Source: Shimia sp. Alg240-R146 (GTDB taxonomy: Bacteria > Pseudomonadota > Alphaproteobacteria > Rhodobacterales > Rhodobacteraceae). Taken from it: a stretch of 64,000 bases of DNA. Numbering within the stretch: position 1 is the stretch's first letter; each line of letters begins with the position of its first letter. Location of the stretch: assembly GCF_947331465.1 (NCBI RefSeq), contig NZ_CAMZOK010000003.1:682001-746000 (forward strand), written 5' to 3'. Shown here one piece after another: positions 43,851 through 53,854 of the stretch. Below the pieces are notes generated by a model. That model was not told the DNA's origin. It worked only from the letters and a program-made list of their open reading frames with translations, and made no database searches. The position numbers and the translations under genes were made by a program.

Positions 43851-43979
43851 ATCGCTCTCCCGCATTCTATTGCGCCCAATTGCTACTGCGCCAGTCCGCA
43901 ATGGTCCAGCCTTTCGCCTTGACGACCGCCCGCGTTCAGAAGACCTTTGGAAGGTCATATTTATCGAGGAACATTCATC

Positions 43980-45482
43980 ATGAGTATTTTCCCACGCCAA
44001 CGTATGCTCGCCACCACCGCCGGTCTGGCTCTTTTGTGCGGGCCAGCAATGGCGGACGTCACAGCTCAGGACGTCTGGGCCAATTGGCAAGCTTACATGG
44101 AAGAGGTCGGCTACGACCTGACCGCGACAGAGGAAGCCGGCAACGGCAACCTGGTGATTAAGAATATCGAACTGACCATGGATATGCCCGAGGACGGCGG
44201 CACAGCCTCTGTCACAATGGGGGAAATGGCATTTGCAGAAAACGGTGATGGCACCGTTTCGGTAACACTGGCGAGCGGATTACCCCTCAGCCTTGCCTTT
44301 AGTGATGGCACCGAGGATGTGGCGGCCACTCTTGAAATGTCTCATCAGGGACTGACAACCGTGGCCTCCGGCACACCCGAAGCAATTGTTTACACTTACA
44401 ACGCCGAGAATATCGCATGGACGCTGCTGGACTTGAGCGTGGATGGTGCCCAGATTGATGACCTGGACGGCAAGATCTCTGTGGACGATATCGCAGGCAC
44501 CTCCCAGGTTTCTTTAGGCGAAAGCTCCTTCAGCAAGGACGCGATGACCGCAGAACAGCTGAATATTATGGTCAAAGGCGTTGACCCCGAGTCCGGCGGC
44601 ATCATTGATTTGACGATTGCGATGATTGGCCTAAAGGGAAAGTCCGAAGGCACCCTGCCGTTTGGTAGCCTCACGGGAAATCCCTCCACCATGTTTGTCG
44701 AAGGGCTTGACCTCATGTCCGGCTTCACCATGCAAAGCGCAGCGCTGGCCGCAGCTTTTGAAGACGAAGAAGGCCCCGGTCAGATCAACCTCACCACTGG
44801 CGCGGGCGCAATTGATCTCGAAATGAGCGATGCGTTGGTGTCCTATGGCGGCGAAATCAGTGACGTAGCGGCTACTGTCATGTCGCCGGATGTGCCACTG
44901 CCCATCGATGTTGCATTTGGCGAGTTGGGATATGGTTTCACCATGCCGCTCAAGGCTTCTGAAGAGGAACAGGACTTTGGCCTGAGCCTTAAGTTCAACG
45001 ATATCAGCCTGTCCGACTTCCTGTGGAACATGTTTGACCCGGGTGCGGTTTTGCCACGTGATGCGGCTTCGTTGGTGGTTGGCCTGTCCGGCCGCGCCAC
45101 AGTGTTTGAGGACCTTGTCACATTGGACGAAAACATGTCTGAGATCCCGGGTGAACTGAACGCAGTGACGATCGACACCCTGAAGCTAAGCGCAGCGGGC
45201 GCGGATATTTCAGGCACCGGGAGCTTCACCTTCGACAACTCGGATATGATTTCCTTTGACGGTTTCCCGCGTCCTGAAGGGGCGGTTGATCTGGAAATCA
45301 ACGGGATCAATGGACTGATCGATAAGTTGATCACCATGGGCCTGTTGCCGGCGGAACAGGCCATGCCGGCGCGCATGATGTTGGGCATGTTCACGGTGCC
45401 GCAGGGCGAGGACCAACTGACGTCGCGCATAGAGGTGAACGAACAGGGCCACGTGCTCGCCAACGGCCAGCGGTTGAAATAG
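43980..45482 (+). CDS. DUF2125 protein (secreted)
   Basis: A 500-residue protein with a signal peptide ending GPAMA near residue 25 and a mature start DVTAQDVWANWQAYMEEVGY. The rest is beta-rich and acidic with many Gly-Asp turns, consistent with the DUF2125 family of alphaproteobacteria. Function is unknown, and a periplasmic or outer-membrane assembly role is possible. ATG at 43980 is preceded by GAGGA. It is divergent from the SDR gene and has an intrinsic terminator 30 nt downstream. Confidence 0.8.
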   Translation: MSIFPRQRMLATTAGLALLCGPAMADVTAQDVWANWQAYMEEVGYDLTATEEAGNGNLVIKNIELTMDMPEDGGTASVTMGEMAFAENGDGTVSVTLASGLPLSLAFSDGTEDVAATLEMSHQGLTTVASGTPEAIVYTYNAENIAWTLLDLSVDGAQIDDLDGKISVDDIAGTSQVSLGESSFSKDAMTAEQLNIMVKGVDPESGGIIDLTIAMIGLKGKSEGTLPFGSLTGNPSTMFVEGLDLMSGFTMQSAALAAAFEDEEGPGQINLTTGAGAIDLEMSDALVSYGGEISDVAATVMSPDVPLPIDVAFGELGYGFTMPLKASEEEQDFGLSLKFNDISLSDFLWNMFDPGAVLPRDAASLVVGLSGRATVFEDLVTLDENMSEIPGELNAVTIDTLKLSAAGADISGTGSFTFDNSDMISFDGFPRPEGAVDLEINGINGLIDKLITMGLLPAEQAMPARMMLGMFTVPQGEDQLTSRIEVNEQGHVLANGQRLK

Positions 45483-45515
45483 CGTCATAGGCCTGATCTG
45501 GCCAATCGGCCAAGC

Positions 45516-45544
45516 GGGAGGCTGTTTTTATGGCCTCCTTTTTT
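45516..45544 (+). terminator. Intrinsic terminator after the DUF2125 gene
   Basis: GGAGGC (45517-45522), 10-nt loop, GCCTCC (45533-45538), then six T. Confidence 0.75.
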
Positions 45545-45607
45545 GGTGGCGGCTTGCGCTGTGGGGCCACGAGGTCTAACTCAGTTGAAACACGCAGCGA
45601 GGACACG

Positions 45608-46954
45608 ATGGCAGACTCCCCACAAGCCCTGACCCAACAGCTTTTGGACGCCGCCCGCACCGCGGGCGCCGAGGCCAGCGACGCCATCGTTGTGGCTGGT
45701 ACATCTCTTTCCATCGAGGTGCGTGCCGGTGCTCTTGAGCAGGCCGAACGCTCCGAAGGTCTGGATCTGGGGCTACGAGTTCTGGTCGGAAAACGTCAAG
45801 CCAATGTATCGATTTCCGATGCCCGCCCAGATGCCATCCGAGAGATGGCGGAACGCGCCGTTGCCATGGCGAAAGAGGCGCCGGAGGATCCCTATGTGGG
45901 CCTCGCGGACACAGATCAACTTACTAAAAACCGCGACTCCAATACGTTGGAACTTGCAGACCCCTCTGCAGAACCGAACCCTGCTGCACTACAGGACGAC
46001 GCTCTCGCGAGCGAAGCCGCAGCGTTGGCTGTGAACGGCGTCACGCAGGTGCAATCCGCAACCGCAGGCTATTCCGCCAATGATGTCTGGTTGGCGGCCA
46101 GCAACGGATTTTCAGGCGGCTATCGCCGCACAAGCCGCGGCACCTATTGCACGGCCATCACCGGCACAGGCGACGGGATGGAACGGGACTACGATGGCGA
46201 CAGCCGCGTGTTTCAAACCGACTTGCGCACAGCTGCCGACATAGGCCAATCCGCCGGTCAACGTGCTGTCGATCGCCTGAACGCCCGACAACCGCAAACC
46301 GGAACATTTCCGGTGCTGTTTGACGAGCGTATCTCCAGCTCTCTGCTTGGCCACCTGCTGGCCGCTGCCAACGGTGCCACTGTGGCGCGCGGTTCCGGAT
46401 GGTTGCGCGAAAAACTCGGGGCTCAGGTCTTGCCTGCGACGATGTCGGTGATCGAAGAGCCCCATCGCCCGCGCGTGACCGGCTCTCGCATGTTTGACGC
46501 AGAAGGCCTGCCCACTCGACGCCGTGCCATCATCGAAAACGGCGTGTTGACGGGATGGACGTTGGATCTCGCCAATGCCCGCAAGCTTGGCATGGCATCC
46601 ACAGGCAACGCTGCGCGAGGCGTTTCGGGCCCGCCTTCGCCGTCCAACTGGAACGTTTCGATGACGCAAGGCGACAAGACCCGCGCCGAATTGTTGCAGG
46701 ATATGGGCACCGGCCTTCTGGTCACCTCGATGATCGGCTCCACCATTAACCCCAATACGGGCGATTACTCCCGTGGCGCCTCCGGTTTCTGGGTCGAAAA
46801 TGGCGAGATCACATTTGCGGTGAACGAATGCACCATCGCAGGAAACCTGCAGGAGATGATGCGCTCCCTGATCCCAGCCAATGACGCTCGCCAGCACCTG
46901 TCGCGACCTGTCCCGTCTTTGTTGATCGAGGGGCTCACCCTTGCCGGCGCGTGA
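45608..46954 (+). CDS. pmbA: TldD/PmbA family metalloprotease subunit
   Basis: A 448-residue PmbA/TldE-type protein. Family segments are DLGLRVLVGKRQANVSISD, FPVLFDERISSSLLGHLL and SPSNWNVSMTQGD, and a C-terminal SRGASGFWVENGEI. It lacks the HExxxH zinc motif of TldD, as PmbA does, so it would act with a TldD partner elsewhere to process peptides or toxins. ATG at 45608 has GAGGA upstream. The next gene overlaps its end by 14 nt. Confidence 0.9.
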   Translation: MADSPQALTQQLLDAARTAGAEASDAIVVAGTSLSIEVRAGALEQAERSEGLDLGLRVLVGKRQANVSISDARPDAIREMAERAVAMAKEAPEDPYVGLADTDQLTKNRDSNTLELADPSAEPNPAALQDDALASEAAALAVNGVTQVQSATAGYSANDVWLAASNGFSGGYRRTSRGTYCTAITGTGDGMERDYDGDSRVFQTDLRTAADIGQSAGQRAVDRLNARQPQTGTFPVLFDERISSSLLGHLLAAANGATVARGSGWLREKLGAQVLPATMSVIEEPHRPRVTGSRMFDAEGLPTRRRAIIENGVLTGWTLDLANARKLGMASTGNAARGVSGPPSPSNWNVSMTQGDKTRAELLQDMGTGLLVTSMIGSTINPNTGDYSRGASGFWVENGEITFAVNECTIAGNLQEMMRSLIPANDARQHLSRPVPSLLIEGLTLAGA

Positions 46955-47729
46955 TCTTCAACTCCTGCTAGATGCAGCACAAGAAGCCGGTCGTATCGCC
47001 ATGCGCTACACCGGACCCAAAGCCGAAACCTGGCATAAACCGGACGGTGCCGGCCCTGTAACAGAGGCCGACCTCGCTGTGAACGATATGCTGGAAACCA
47101 CCCTGCGCAGCGAACGCCCTGACTACGGCTGGCTCAGCGAAGAAAGCAGCGACGGACCAGAACGCCAAGACGCCGAGCGTGTTTTTATCATCGATCCGAT
47201 CGACGGAACCCGCAGCTTTATCGATGGCTCCAGCACATGGGCGCACTCGCTTGCGATTGCCGAACGTGGTCAGGTCACTGCCGCCGTTGTTTTCCTGCCG
47301 ATGCGCGACAAAATCTATGCCGCCGCCCTTGGCAATGGCGCAACTCTGAACAACGAACCGATCACGGCAACGGATCAGGAGCAAATGGTCGACGCCAGCG
47401 TATTGGCCGCGCGACCCGTTATGCATTCCGACCTTTGGCGCGACAAGGCACCGGACTTTGCCCTCGGTTATCGCCCTTCGTTGGCCTATAGGTTGGCGCT
47501 TGTCGCACAGGGGCGCTTTGACGCCATGCTGACGTTGCGCCCGACATGGGAGTGGGACATCGCCGCCGGTGATCTTATTCTACGCGAGGCTGGAGCTGCG
47601 GTGTCTGACCGGATGGCACAACCGCTTGTGTTCAACAAACCCGACCCGCGGCTAAACGGTGTGGTCGCAGGAGGGGTTCCTTTGCATCGCCAGATTTGCG
47701 ATGCGCTCGCGCCTGTTAACCCTCTTTGA
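46941..47729 (+). CDS. Inositol-monophosphatase family protein (CysQ-like)
   Basis: A 262-residue lithium-sensitive phosphatase fold. The metal-binding motifs are SEESSDG, DPIDGTRSFIDG and WEWDIAAGDLILREAG. CysQ-type members hydrolyse 3'-phosphoadenosine 5'-phosphate. The start is TTG at 46941 with GAGGGG about 8 nt upstream, inside the end of pmbA. No later start fits. Grouping with pmbA, DUF4170, Kdo transferase and lpxK is typical of roseobacters, and a role in lipid A or sulfur metabolism is inferred. Confidence 0.85.
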   Translation: MPARDLQLLLDAAQEAGRIAMRYTGPKAETWHKPDGAGPVTEADLAVNDMLETTLRSERPDYGWLSEESSDGPERQDAERVFIIDPIDGTRSFIDGSSTWAHSLAIAERGQVTAAVVFLPMRDKIYAAALGNGATLNNEPITATDQEQMVDASVLAARPVMHSDLWRDKAPDFALGYRPSLAYRLALVAQGRFDAMLTLRPTWEWDIAAGDLILREAGAAVSDRMAQPLVFNKPDPRLNGVVAGGVPLHRQICDALAPVNPL

Positions 47730-47831
47730 CTTTGATGACGGATTGCGGGGCGTTGATCAGGTCTACCCTTGAGGCCCGATGCTATCGCGATTAGTTTGCG
47801 CAAGAACACAGCATCTCAAAGGAGATCCACG

Positions 47832-48074
47832 ATGGCGCAACGCTTGCACCTTGTTTTTGGCGGCGAACTTATTGACCCGACCAAAACGGCATTCAAAGAT
47901 GTGGACGACATCCACGTAGTTGGCATTTTTCCTGACTACCAGTCGGCCTATGATGCGTGGAAGGCCGAAGCCCAGCGCACCGTGGACAACGCCCATATGC
48001 GTTACTTCATCGCGCATCTACATCGCCTTCGCAACGAGGCTGCCGAAGCCTCTTCCACCGAAGAACTCGGTTAA
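47832..48074 (+). CDS. DUF4170 small protein
   Basis: An 80-residue alphaproteobacterial protein: MAQRLHLVFGGELIDPTKTAF, then VVGIFPDYQSAYDAWKAEAQ and MRYFIAHLHRL. AAGGAGA precedes ATG at 47832. It sits 8 nt before the Kdo-transferase gene. The family has no known function. Its fixed place next to lipid A genes hints at an envelope link. Confidence 0.88.
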   Translation: MAQRLHLVFGGELIDPTKTAFKDVDDIHVVGIFPDYQSAYDAWKAEAQRTVDNAHMRYFIAHLHRLRNEAAEASSTEELG

Positions 48075-48082
48075 AGTCGACG

Positions 48083-49303
48083 ATGCCGCGCTCGCTCGGG
48101 CTGACAGCATATTTGGCATTTGCCCGCCGTCAGCCACGCAGGTTCAAACCGAGCATCACCAACCGACCCAAAGGGGAGTTGATCTGGCTGCACTGCTCAG
48201 ACCCCGCTCGCGTCCGCAGCCTTGCCCAACTGGGTCTGCGTTTGGCCCATGTACGGGGTGACACACCGAAAGTTCTAATCACCACTGCTGGCGACGCCGC
48301 GCCGACCCAGAGCCTGCCGGAAGGTGCGATCTGGCAAGAATGCCCCGGTGAAAATCCCGACGACATCAAGGATTTTCTCGAGCACTGGCAGCCTGATTTG
48401 TTAATCTGGCTTGGGAAATGGCTTCGCACCGCGCTTATTGTGGCGAGCGCTGAGCGTATGCCTGCGATGCTGTTGGAACCGGGATCTCCGATGCTCGAAA
48501 ACAAACGATGGCGTGTCGGCCCCGAACCCATTCGGGCCACGCTCGCGCGTTTTTCTATCATTCTCGCAGACACGCCCGCCAACCAATCACGCTTCCGCTC
48601 CATTTTGCCTGAGACGGTCGAGGTTCGGGCCAGCGGACCGCTGACTGAAGAAGCCCCGGCACTGGGGTGTGTCGACAGTGATCTCGAAGACCTGCGTGAA
48701 ACTTTGGCCGGGCGGCCTGTTTGGTTGGCGGCTCGGGTGCAACCCGAGGAAATGCCCGCCGTCTTGACCGCCTACAGAGCCGCGCTGCGGCTTTCTCATC
48801 GCCTTCTATTGGCGGTGGTGCCCGACTCACCTACGCAGGTCGCAGTGATTGACCGCCAGATTGTCGAACAGAATTGGCGCGTGGCCTATTGGGATGACGG
48901 TGCGTTCCCGCAGCGGGATACTCAGGTGGTGCTTGCGGAATCGTCGCAAGAACTGGGGCTTTGGTATCGCATTGCGCCGGTCAGTTTTGTAGGATCATCT
49001 CTGGTGTCTGGCCACGGTGGTCGCGACCCACTGGAACCTGCGGCACTTGGCTCTGCCGTGCTTTATGGTCCTTCGGTGCGCAATCATCTGGACAGCTACA
49101 CGCGCCTGGCCAATGCCGGTGCCGCGCGAATTGTGCGAGACGCCGACAGCCTCGCTACGGCGCTCATTCAACTGGCCGCACCCGATCAGCTGGCCGCTAT
49201 GGCGCATGCAGGGTGGCAGGTGATTTCCCAAACTGCCGAGGTCACTGATACAATTGTCGCCCACGCTCAGAGGTTGCTCGACGAACAGGAGGCCGCACAT
49301 TGA
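48083..49303 (+). CDS. waaA: 3-deoxy-D-manno-octulosonic acid transferase (WaaA/KdtA)-like
   Basis: A 406-residue GT-B enzyme that adds Kdo to the lipid A precursor at the cytoplasmic membrane face. Features: N-terminal [52 protein letters not shown], and the C-terminal [23 protein letters not shown]. The usual acidic base region is divergent compared with enterobacterial WaaA. ATG at 48083 gives the family-like start. It overlaps lpxK by 4 nt, supporting the lipid A assignment. Confidence 0.85.
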   Translation: MPRSLGLTAYLAFARRQPRRFKPSITNRPKGELIWLHCSDPARVRSLAQLGLRLAHVRGDTPKVLITTAGDAAPTQSLPEGAIWQECPGENPDDIKDFLEHWQPDLLIWLGKWLRTALIVASAERMPAMLLEPGSPMLENKRWRVGPEPIRATLARFSIILADTPANQSRFRSILPETVEVRASGPLTEEAPALGCVDSDLEDLRETLAGRPVWLAARVQPEEMPAVLTAYRAALRLSHRLLLAVVPDSPTQVAVIDRQIVEQNWRVAYWDDGAFPQRDTQVVLAESSQELGLWYRIAPVSFVGSSLVSGHGGRDPLEPAALGSAVLYGPSVRNHLDSYTRLANAGAARIVRDADSLATALIQLAAPDQLAAMAHAGWQVISQTAEVTDTIVAHAQRLLDEQEAAH

Positions 49304-50304
49304 AACCCCCTCTGTTCTGGACCAATCCGCCAAGCTCACCTGGTTGGCAATCTACCCTTCTGGCGCCTCTTGGAAGGCTTTATGCTGCCACAACCAGCCG
49401 CCGCATCTCCCAAACCTCAAATGCCTATCGGGCACCAGTTCCGGTGATCTGTATCGGCAACATCAATGCTGGCGGCACCGGCAAAACTCCGACGACAATC
49501 GCGCTAGTGCATCACCTGCAATCGAAAGGCCTTTCGCCGCACGTTGTTTCGCGCGGGTACGGTGGAAGTCTGGACGGGCCTGTCGAAGTTCACGAACGCA
49601 CACACAGCGCGGAGCAGACCGGCGACGAACCATTGTTGCTTGCGGCTTTTGCGCCCACTTGGGTCGCCAAGGACCGGGCTGCAGGCGTCAAGGCCGCGGC
49701 TGAGGGCGGGGCCAAAGTGATCTTGCTAGACGATGGATTTCAAAACCCATCCGTTGTCAAAGATGCTTCGATCGTGGTGGTGGATGCCCAGCGCGGCTTT
49801 GGCAACGGACGCTGCATTCCTGCGGGCCCATTGCGCGAACCTGTTGCGCCCGGCCTTGCGCGCGCAGATGTTCTATTGTCGATCGGAGGCGCAAATGCAC
49901 AAAAAGCGTTCTCCGACACATGGGGCCATGCGATCTCGCGGCCCCATGTGCGCGGCGCCCTAAATCCGCTGCCGACGGGGATGGACTGGACCCAAACACC
50001 GTTTCTTGCATTTGCGGGGATTGGCCATCCTGAGAAGTTCTTTGCCACCTTGCGCGGGCTTGGTGCAACGCTTTTGCACTGCGAGGCACTGGCCGATCAC
50101 CAACCATTTTCGCCCCAGCTTTTGACGCGCCTCTCGATGGACGCCAAGCGTTTGGGCGCGCAGCTTGTGACGACGGAAAAAGACGCCGTGCGCCTGCCAC
50201 AAGACATGCGCCAAGACGTGCTGACGTTACCGGTCAGGCTGGAATTGGAAAACTGGTCGGAAATAGACGCGCTTCTGGATCGCGTTGTTCCCGGGCAGGG
50301 CTGA
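49300..50304 (+). CDS. lpxK: Tetraacyldisaccharide 4'-kinase
   Basis: A 334-residue kinase that phosphorylates the 4' position of lipid A. P-loop [11 protein letters not shown] at 53-63, [22 protein letters not shown] (catalytic Asp-Asp) and a C-terminal TTEKDAVRL are diagnostic. The start is TTG at 49300 in a TTGA overlap with waaA, with AGGAGG 7 nt upstream. The stop lies within the loop of a terminator hairpin. Confidence 0.94.
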   Translation: MKPPLFWTNPPSSPGWQSTLLAPLGRLYAATTSRRISQTSNAYRAPVPVICIGNINAGGTGKTPTTIALVHHLQSKGLSPHVVSRGYGGSLDGPVEVHERTHSAEQTGDEPLLLAAFAPTWVAKDRAAGVKAAAEGGAKVILLDDGFQNPSVVKDASIVVVDAQRGFGNGRCIPAGPLREPVAPGLARADVLLSIGGANAQKAFSDTWGHAISRPHVRGALNPLPTGMDWTQTPFLAFAGIGHPEKFFATLRGLGATLLHCEALADHQPFSPQLLTRLSMDAKRLGAQLVTTEKDAVRLPQDMRQDVLTLPVRLELENWSEIDALLDRVVPGQG

Positions 50305-50321
50305 CCCAGCCCGGGACTTTT
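50289..50321 (+). terminator. Terminator overlapping the lpxK stop codon
   Basis: TCCCGGGC (50289-50296), 12-nt loop holding the TGA stop (50302-50304), GCCCGGGA (50309-50316), then CTTTT. The 5' arm is coding sequence. Confidence 0.7.
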
Positions 50322-50324
50322 GAC

Positions 50325-50993
50325 TTACTCAGCCAGTTTCTCTTCGATGAGTTCCTTCAAAGCCGCATAGCTCATATTGGAATATTTTTCACCATCGATG
50401 ATCAGGGTCGGTGTAGCGCTCACATCGTCGGCTGCTGCATTTTCCTGATACCAACCGACAAGCGCCTTGGCTTTGTCCTCGTCTTGCAGACACGCTTGCA
50501 AGGTATCGTCATCCAGACCCGCCAGACGACCGGTTTTGCGCAAAGCACCGGCGATGGCAGTAGGATCACCAGCGCGCGACCATTCCGCCTGAGTGCTCAT
50601 CAGAATGTCTGCGATGCCAAAGAACTTTTCCTGACCGCCGCAACGGGCAACCATGCTGGCCCACAAGCCAAAACGGTCAAAGTACACATCACGGAAGATG
50701 AATTTTACTTTGCCTGTATCCACAAATTCCGCTTTCAGCGGCTTCAGAACCTGACTGTGAAAAGACGCACAATGTGGGCATGTAAAGGACGCATATTCGA
50801 CAATCGTGACCTTGGCGTCATCGGCGCCCATCACCATTTCAACCACGCCAGAGGTGTCAACATCAGCACCGTCCGAAGACACCGGTTCAATCTGGGTGAC
50901 CCCAGCAATCGGCCCCTGTTGGGTATTTAGCCAATAAGCGCCGCCTGCCACCGCAAGCACCACAACCGCGACAAGCGGGAGGATACGTTTCAT
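50325..50993 (-). CDS. DsbA-family thiol:disulfide oxidoreductase
   Basis: A 222-residue periplasmic thioredoxin-fold protein anchored or exported by an N-terminal hydrophobic segment (residues 3-22). Active site FTCPHC (Cys72, Cys75), cis-Pro loop SATPTLIIDG near residue 200, and a helical insert between. It would oxidise or isomerise exported proteins. It follows dciA with no gap on the same strand. Confidence 0.9.
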   Translation of the reverse strand: MKRILPLVAVVVLAVAGGAYWLNTQQGPIAGVTQIEPVSSDGADVDTSGVVEMVMGADDAKVTIVEYASFTCPHCASFHSQVLKPLKAEFVDTGKVKFIFRDVYFDRFGLWASMVARCGGQEKFFGIADILMSTQAEWSRAGDPTAIAGALRKTGRLAGLDDDTLQACLQDEDKAKALVGWYQENAAADDVSATPTLIIDGEKYSNMSYAALKELIEEKLAE

Positions 50994-51509
50994 CTAGAAA
51001 CCTTTCTTCGTATGTTTGTTTTTATCGAGTACGTTTTCTGCGAGCCGCGCAAGCGCCTGTCGCAAATCCGGATCACCAACAGGGGCAGCGACATGTGCAG
51101 CTTCCTTGACCACCTCCGGGTCTTTGGGAGCGTCCGTCGTTTTCTTTGCAGGCGCAAACTGGGCCTGTCCTTCGGCGAATCCCGTGGCCGCCGTCTGGGT
51201 AATACGCAGGTGGGCAATCGCGTTATAGCCGTAGGCTGCATTCACGCGGTTGCGCAGTTTTTCTTTTTGCATCTCCAACATCGGCGCCTGCGCGCCTGTG
51301 GTCAGAACGGTCAATGTCGCGCCAAACCCCTGGCGCCCGTATTTGACATCTACCGGGCGACAGATACCCGCCATGTCTTCTCCAACAATTTCCGTCCAAT
51401 GCGTCAGCACCCGCGTCACGGCAAAACCACGACTTTCCCCCGCGCTGCGGATGCGGTCCCGCAGCAACGTTGACGTGCGTTTGAAGCCTTTGGTTGTGGC
51501 GCGTCGCAT
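50994..51509 (-). CDS. dciA: DciA-family protein (DUF721), replicative helicase loader candidate
   Basis: A 171-residue protein with an N-terminal DUF721 domain (RVLTHWTEIVGEDMAGICRPVDV, TLTVLTTGAQAPMLEMQ) and a flexible C-terminus. DciA is the ancestral loader of DnaB helicase in bacteria without DnaC. The C-terminal extension (about residues 115-171) is Ala/Lys-rich. It is divergent from mutY and cotranscribed with the dsbA gene. Confidence 0.87.
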   Translation of the reverse strand: MRRATTKGFKRTSTLLRDRIRSAGESRGFAVTRVLTHWTEIVGEDMAGICRPVDVKYGRQGFGATLTVLTTGAQAPMLEMQKEKLRNRVNAAYGYNAIAHLRITQTAATGFAEGQAQFAPAKKTTDAPKDPEVVKEAAHVAAPVGDPDLRQALARLAENVLDKNKHTKKGF

Positions 51510-51596
51510 GGTCGGCCTTGCATCCTTGGATCGCTGGCTATTTTAGTAGCCCCGCGCACATGCGCCAGCGAAACCGTTCCTAAAGGGAGATAAAAC

Positions 51597-52649
51597 TTGC
51601 GTGACCAGCAAGACAGCGCCGATTTGCTTGAGTGGTATGACCGCCATGCCCGTGCAATGCCTTGGCGCGTTGGCCCCGCCGCTCGGGCGGCAGGCACCTC
51701 ACCCGATCCATATCAGGTTTGGCTGTCTGAGATCATGCTGCAGCAAACCACGGTGGCGGCGGTAAAAGATTATTTTGAACGTTTCACCGCTCGCTGGCCC
51801 ACGGTTCAGGATCTGGCGAATGCGGCAGATGAGGACGTTATGGCGGAATGGGCAGGCCTTGGGTATTACGCCCGCGCCCGAAACCTTTTGAAATGCGCCC
51901 GTGTGGTCGCCAATGAGATGCAAGGCCATTTCCCAGCTGACTATGACGACTTGCTCACCCTGCCCGGCGTTGGGCCCTACACGGCAGGCGCAGTATCAGC
52001 GATTGCTTTTGACCGGCCTTCCACAGTGGTGGACGGTAATGTTGAACGTGTGATGGCGCGAATGTTTGATGTCCACACGCCCCTACCCGCCGCCAAACCC
52101 GAGCTAACCAAACATGCGGCCGCGCTGACCCCGATAAAGCGCCCGGGCGATTATGCACAGGCTGTCATGGATCTGGGCGCTACGATTTGCACGCCGCGCA
52201 ATCCCGCATGCGGTATTTGCCCGTGGCGCGCACCGTGCAAGGCGCGTGAACTCGGAACCGCCAGCGATCTGCCTAAGAAAACACCGAAGAAACCCAAACC
52301 CATTCGGTTCGGCGTGGTCTACATCGCCAAACGCGTCGACGGGGCCTACTTGCTGGAGAGGCGTCCCGATAGTGGTCTCTTGGGAGGCATGTTGGGCTGG
52401 CCCGGATCAGAATGGCTTGAAGAGGCCGCACCGGCACACAAAGCCCCTATTCGCGCTGAGTGGAAAACCCTCAACGGTGAAGCCCGCCATACATTCACCC
52501 ATTTTCACCTACGTTTAACGGTCAAAACTGCACTGGTGCCAATGGACCGCCAACCTCATGGCAGCTTTTTTGTGGAAAGCGAAACATTTACGCCCAATGA
52601 TCTGCCCACAGCGATGCGCAAGGCCTTTGCCCTAGTACCGGACCGCTAG
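51597..52649 (+). CDS. mutY: A/G-specific adenine DNA glycosylase
   Basis: A 350-residue MutY that removes A opposite 8-oxoG. Helix-hairpin-helix LPGVGPYTAGAV with the catalytic Asp just after (DGNVERV), and the iron-sulfur ligands in CTPRNPACGICPWRAPC (Cys spacing 6-2-5). The C-terminal NUDIX-like domain recognises 8-oxoG. The start is TTG at 51597 with AAGGGAGA 6 nt upstream. Confidence 0.94.
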   Translation: MRDQQDSADLLEWYDRHARAMPWRVGPAARAAGTSPDPYQVWLSEIMLQQTTVAAVKDYFERFTARWPTVQDLANAADEDVMAEWAGLGYYARARNLLKCARVVANEMQGHFPADYDDLLTLPGVGPYTAGAVSAIAFDRPSTVVDGNVERVMARMFDVHTPLPAAKPELTKHAAALTPIKRPGDYAQAVMDLGATICTPRNPACGICPWRAPCKARELGTASDLPKKTPKKPKPIRFGVVYIAKRVDGAYLLERRPDSGLLGGMLGWPGSEWLEEAAPAHKAPIRAEWKTLNGEARHTFTHFHLRLTVKTALVPMDRQPHGSFFVESETFTPNDLPTAMRKAFALVPDR

Positions 52650-52709
52650 AGCCGTTGCAGCACGCCGACTATCGGCTCATACTTCGAGCAAAACCTGATG
52701 GAGTCGCCC

Positions 52710-53843
52710 ATGATCCCCGCACAGCACGTCGCCAAAGTGACCAGCGCACTGCCGTTCTGGATATCACTTTTGTTGATCCCGTTGATCTGGGTCTCTGCCA
52801 ATTTGGGCGGATGGTGGGTTCTGCTGGTGCCGGTCATCACATGGTATCTTTTTGCCGGTCTTGATGCGATTGCAGGCCTGAACCTAGAAAATGCGGATCT
52901 TGAGACCACCGACGAACAACTTCATTTCTACAGTCTGGTCACCAAAATCTGGCCATTTGCGCAGTTTTTCACGCTGTTTGGTCTGATTTGGCTAGTCACC
53001 CACACCGACCACCTGTCCGTGGGGGCGACCATTGGCCTGATGTTCGGAATGGGCGTGATCTCTGGCACAATCGGCATCAATTATAGCCACGAGTTGATGC
53101 ACCAAAAGAACAATACGGAACGCTGGATGGGCGATGTCCTGTTGGCGATGGTACTGTATTCACATTTCCGGTCTGAACACCTGCTGGTGCATCACCGCTA
53201 TGTTGGAACGCCGCGTGATCCGGTGACCGCCCGCTACAACGAAGGCTTTCACCGTTTTTTTCCACGCGTTCTGATCGCCTGCTTCAAAAGCGCCTTTCGC
53301 GCGGAAAAGGACATGCTTGCACGCAAGGATTTGCCCTGGACTGATCTATCCAATCCCTTCTTTCGCTATTGGGCCCTACAGGGCGCAATGCTGCTGCTGG
53401 CGTTGATCATTGGTGGATGGGTGGGTGTTCTGCTGTTTATCTGGCAGGCCTATATAGCGGTTTGGCAGCTGGAGCTTGTGAACTACGTTGAACACTACGG
53501 CCTGACACGCAAACACTTGGGCGATGGCAAATACGAGCACGTCAAACCACACCACAGCTGGAACGCTGCCCATAAAGTATCCAACTGGTTGCTGATCAAT
53601 TTGCAACGTCACTCAGACCATCACTACAAACCTGACCGGCGCTTTCCGTTGTTGCAAAACTACACGGACGCAGAGGCGCCTCAGTTGCCCTTTGGCTATC
53701 CGGTCATGACCATCGCCGCGATGATTCCACCACTTTGGAAAGTTGTGATGAACCCGCGCGTACGTAAATGGCGTGGCATGTATTATCCGGAAATCACCGA
53801 TTGGCATGCCTACAACAAGGCCAAAAACCCAATGCCCCGCTAG
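52710..53843 (+). CDS. alkB: Alkane 1-monooxygenase (AlkB family)
   Basis: A 377-residue integral-membrane di-iron hydroxylase. The eight-His signature is complete: HELMH near 127, EHLLVHH near 156 and LQRHSDHH near 298, plus the AlkB-specific NYVEHYG near 260. About six transmembrane segments surround them. It oxidises a terminal methyl of medium-chain alkanes or related lipids. ATG at 52710 (GGAG 6 nt upstream) is preferred to ATG at 52698. No rubredoxin or rubredoxin-reductase gene is adjacent. The physiological substrate is therefore open. Confidence 0.92.
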   Translation: MIPAQHVAKVTSALPFWISLLLIPLIWVSANLGGWWVLLVPVITWYLFAGLDAIAGLNLENADLETTDEQLHFYSLVTKIWPFAQFFTLFGLIWLVTHTDHLSVGATIGLMFGMGVISGTIGINYSHELMHQKNNTERWMGDVLLAMVLYSHFRSEHLLVHHRYVGTPRDPVTARYNEGFHRFFPRVLIACFKSAFRAEKDMLARKDLPWTDLSNPFFRYWALQGAMLLLALIIGGWVGVLLFIWQAYIAVWQLELVNYVEHYGLTRKHLGDGKYEHVKPHHSWNAAHKVSNWLLINLQRHSDHHYKPDRRFPLLQNYTDAEAPQLPFGYPVMTIAAMIPPLWKVVMNPRVRKWRGMYYPEITDWHAYNKAKNPMPR

Positions 53844-53854
53844 TCTGCGGGGGT

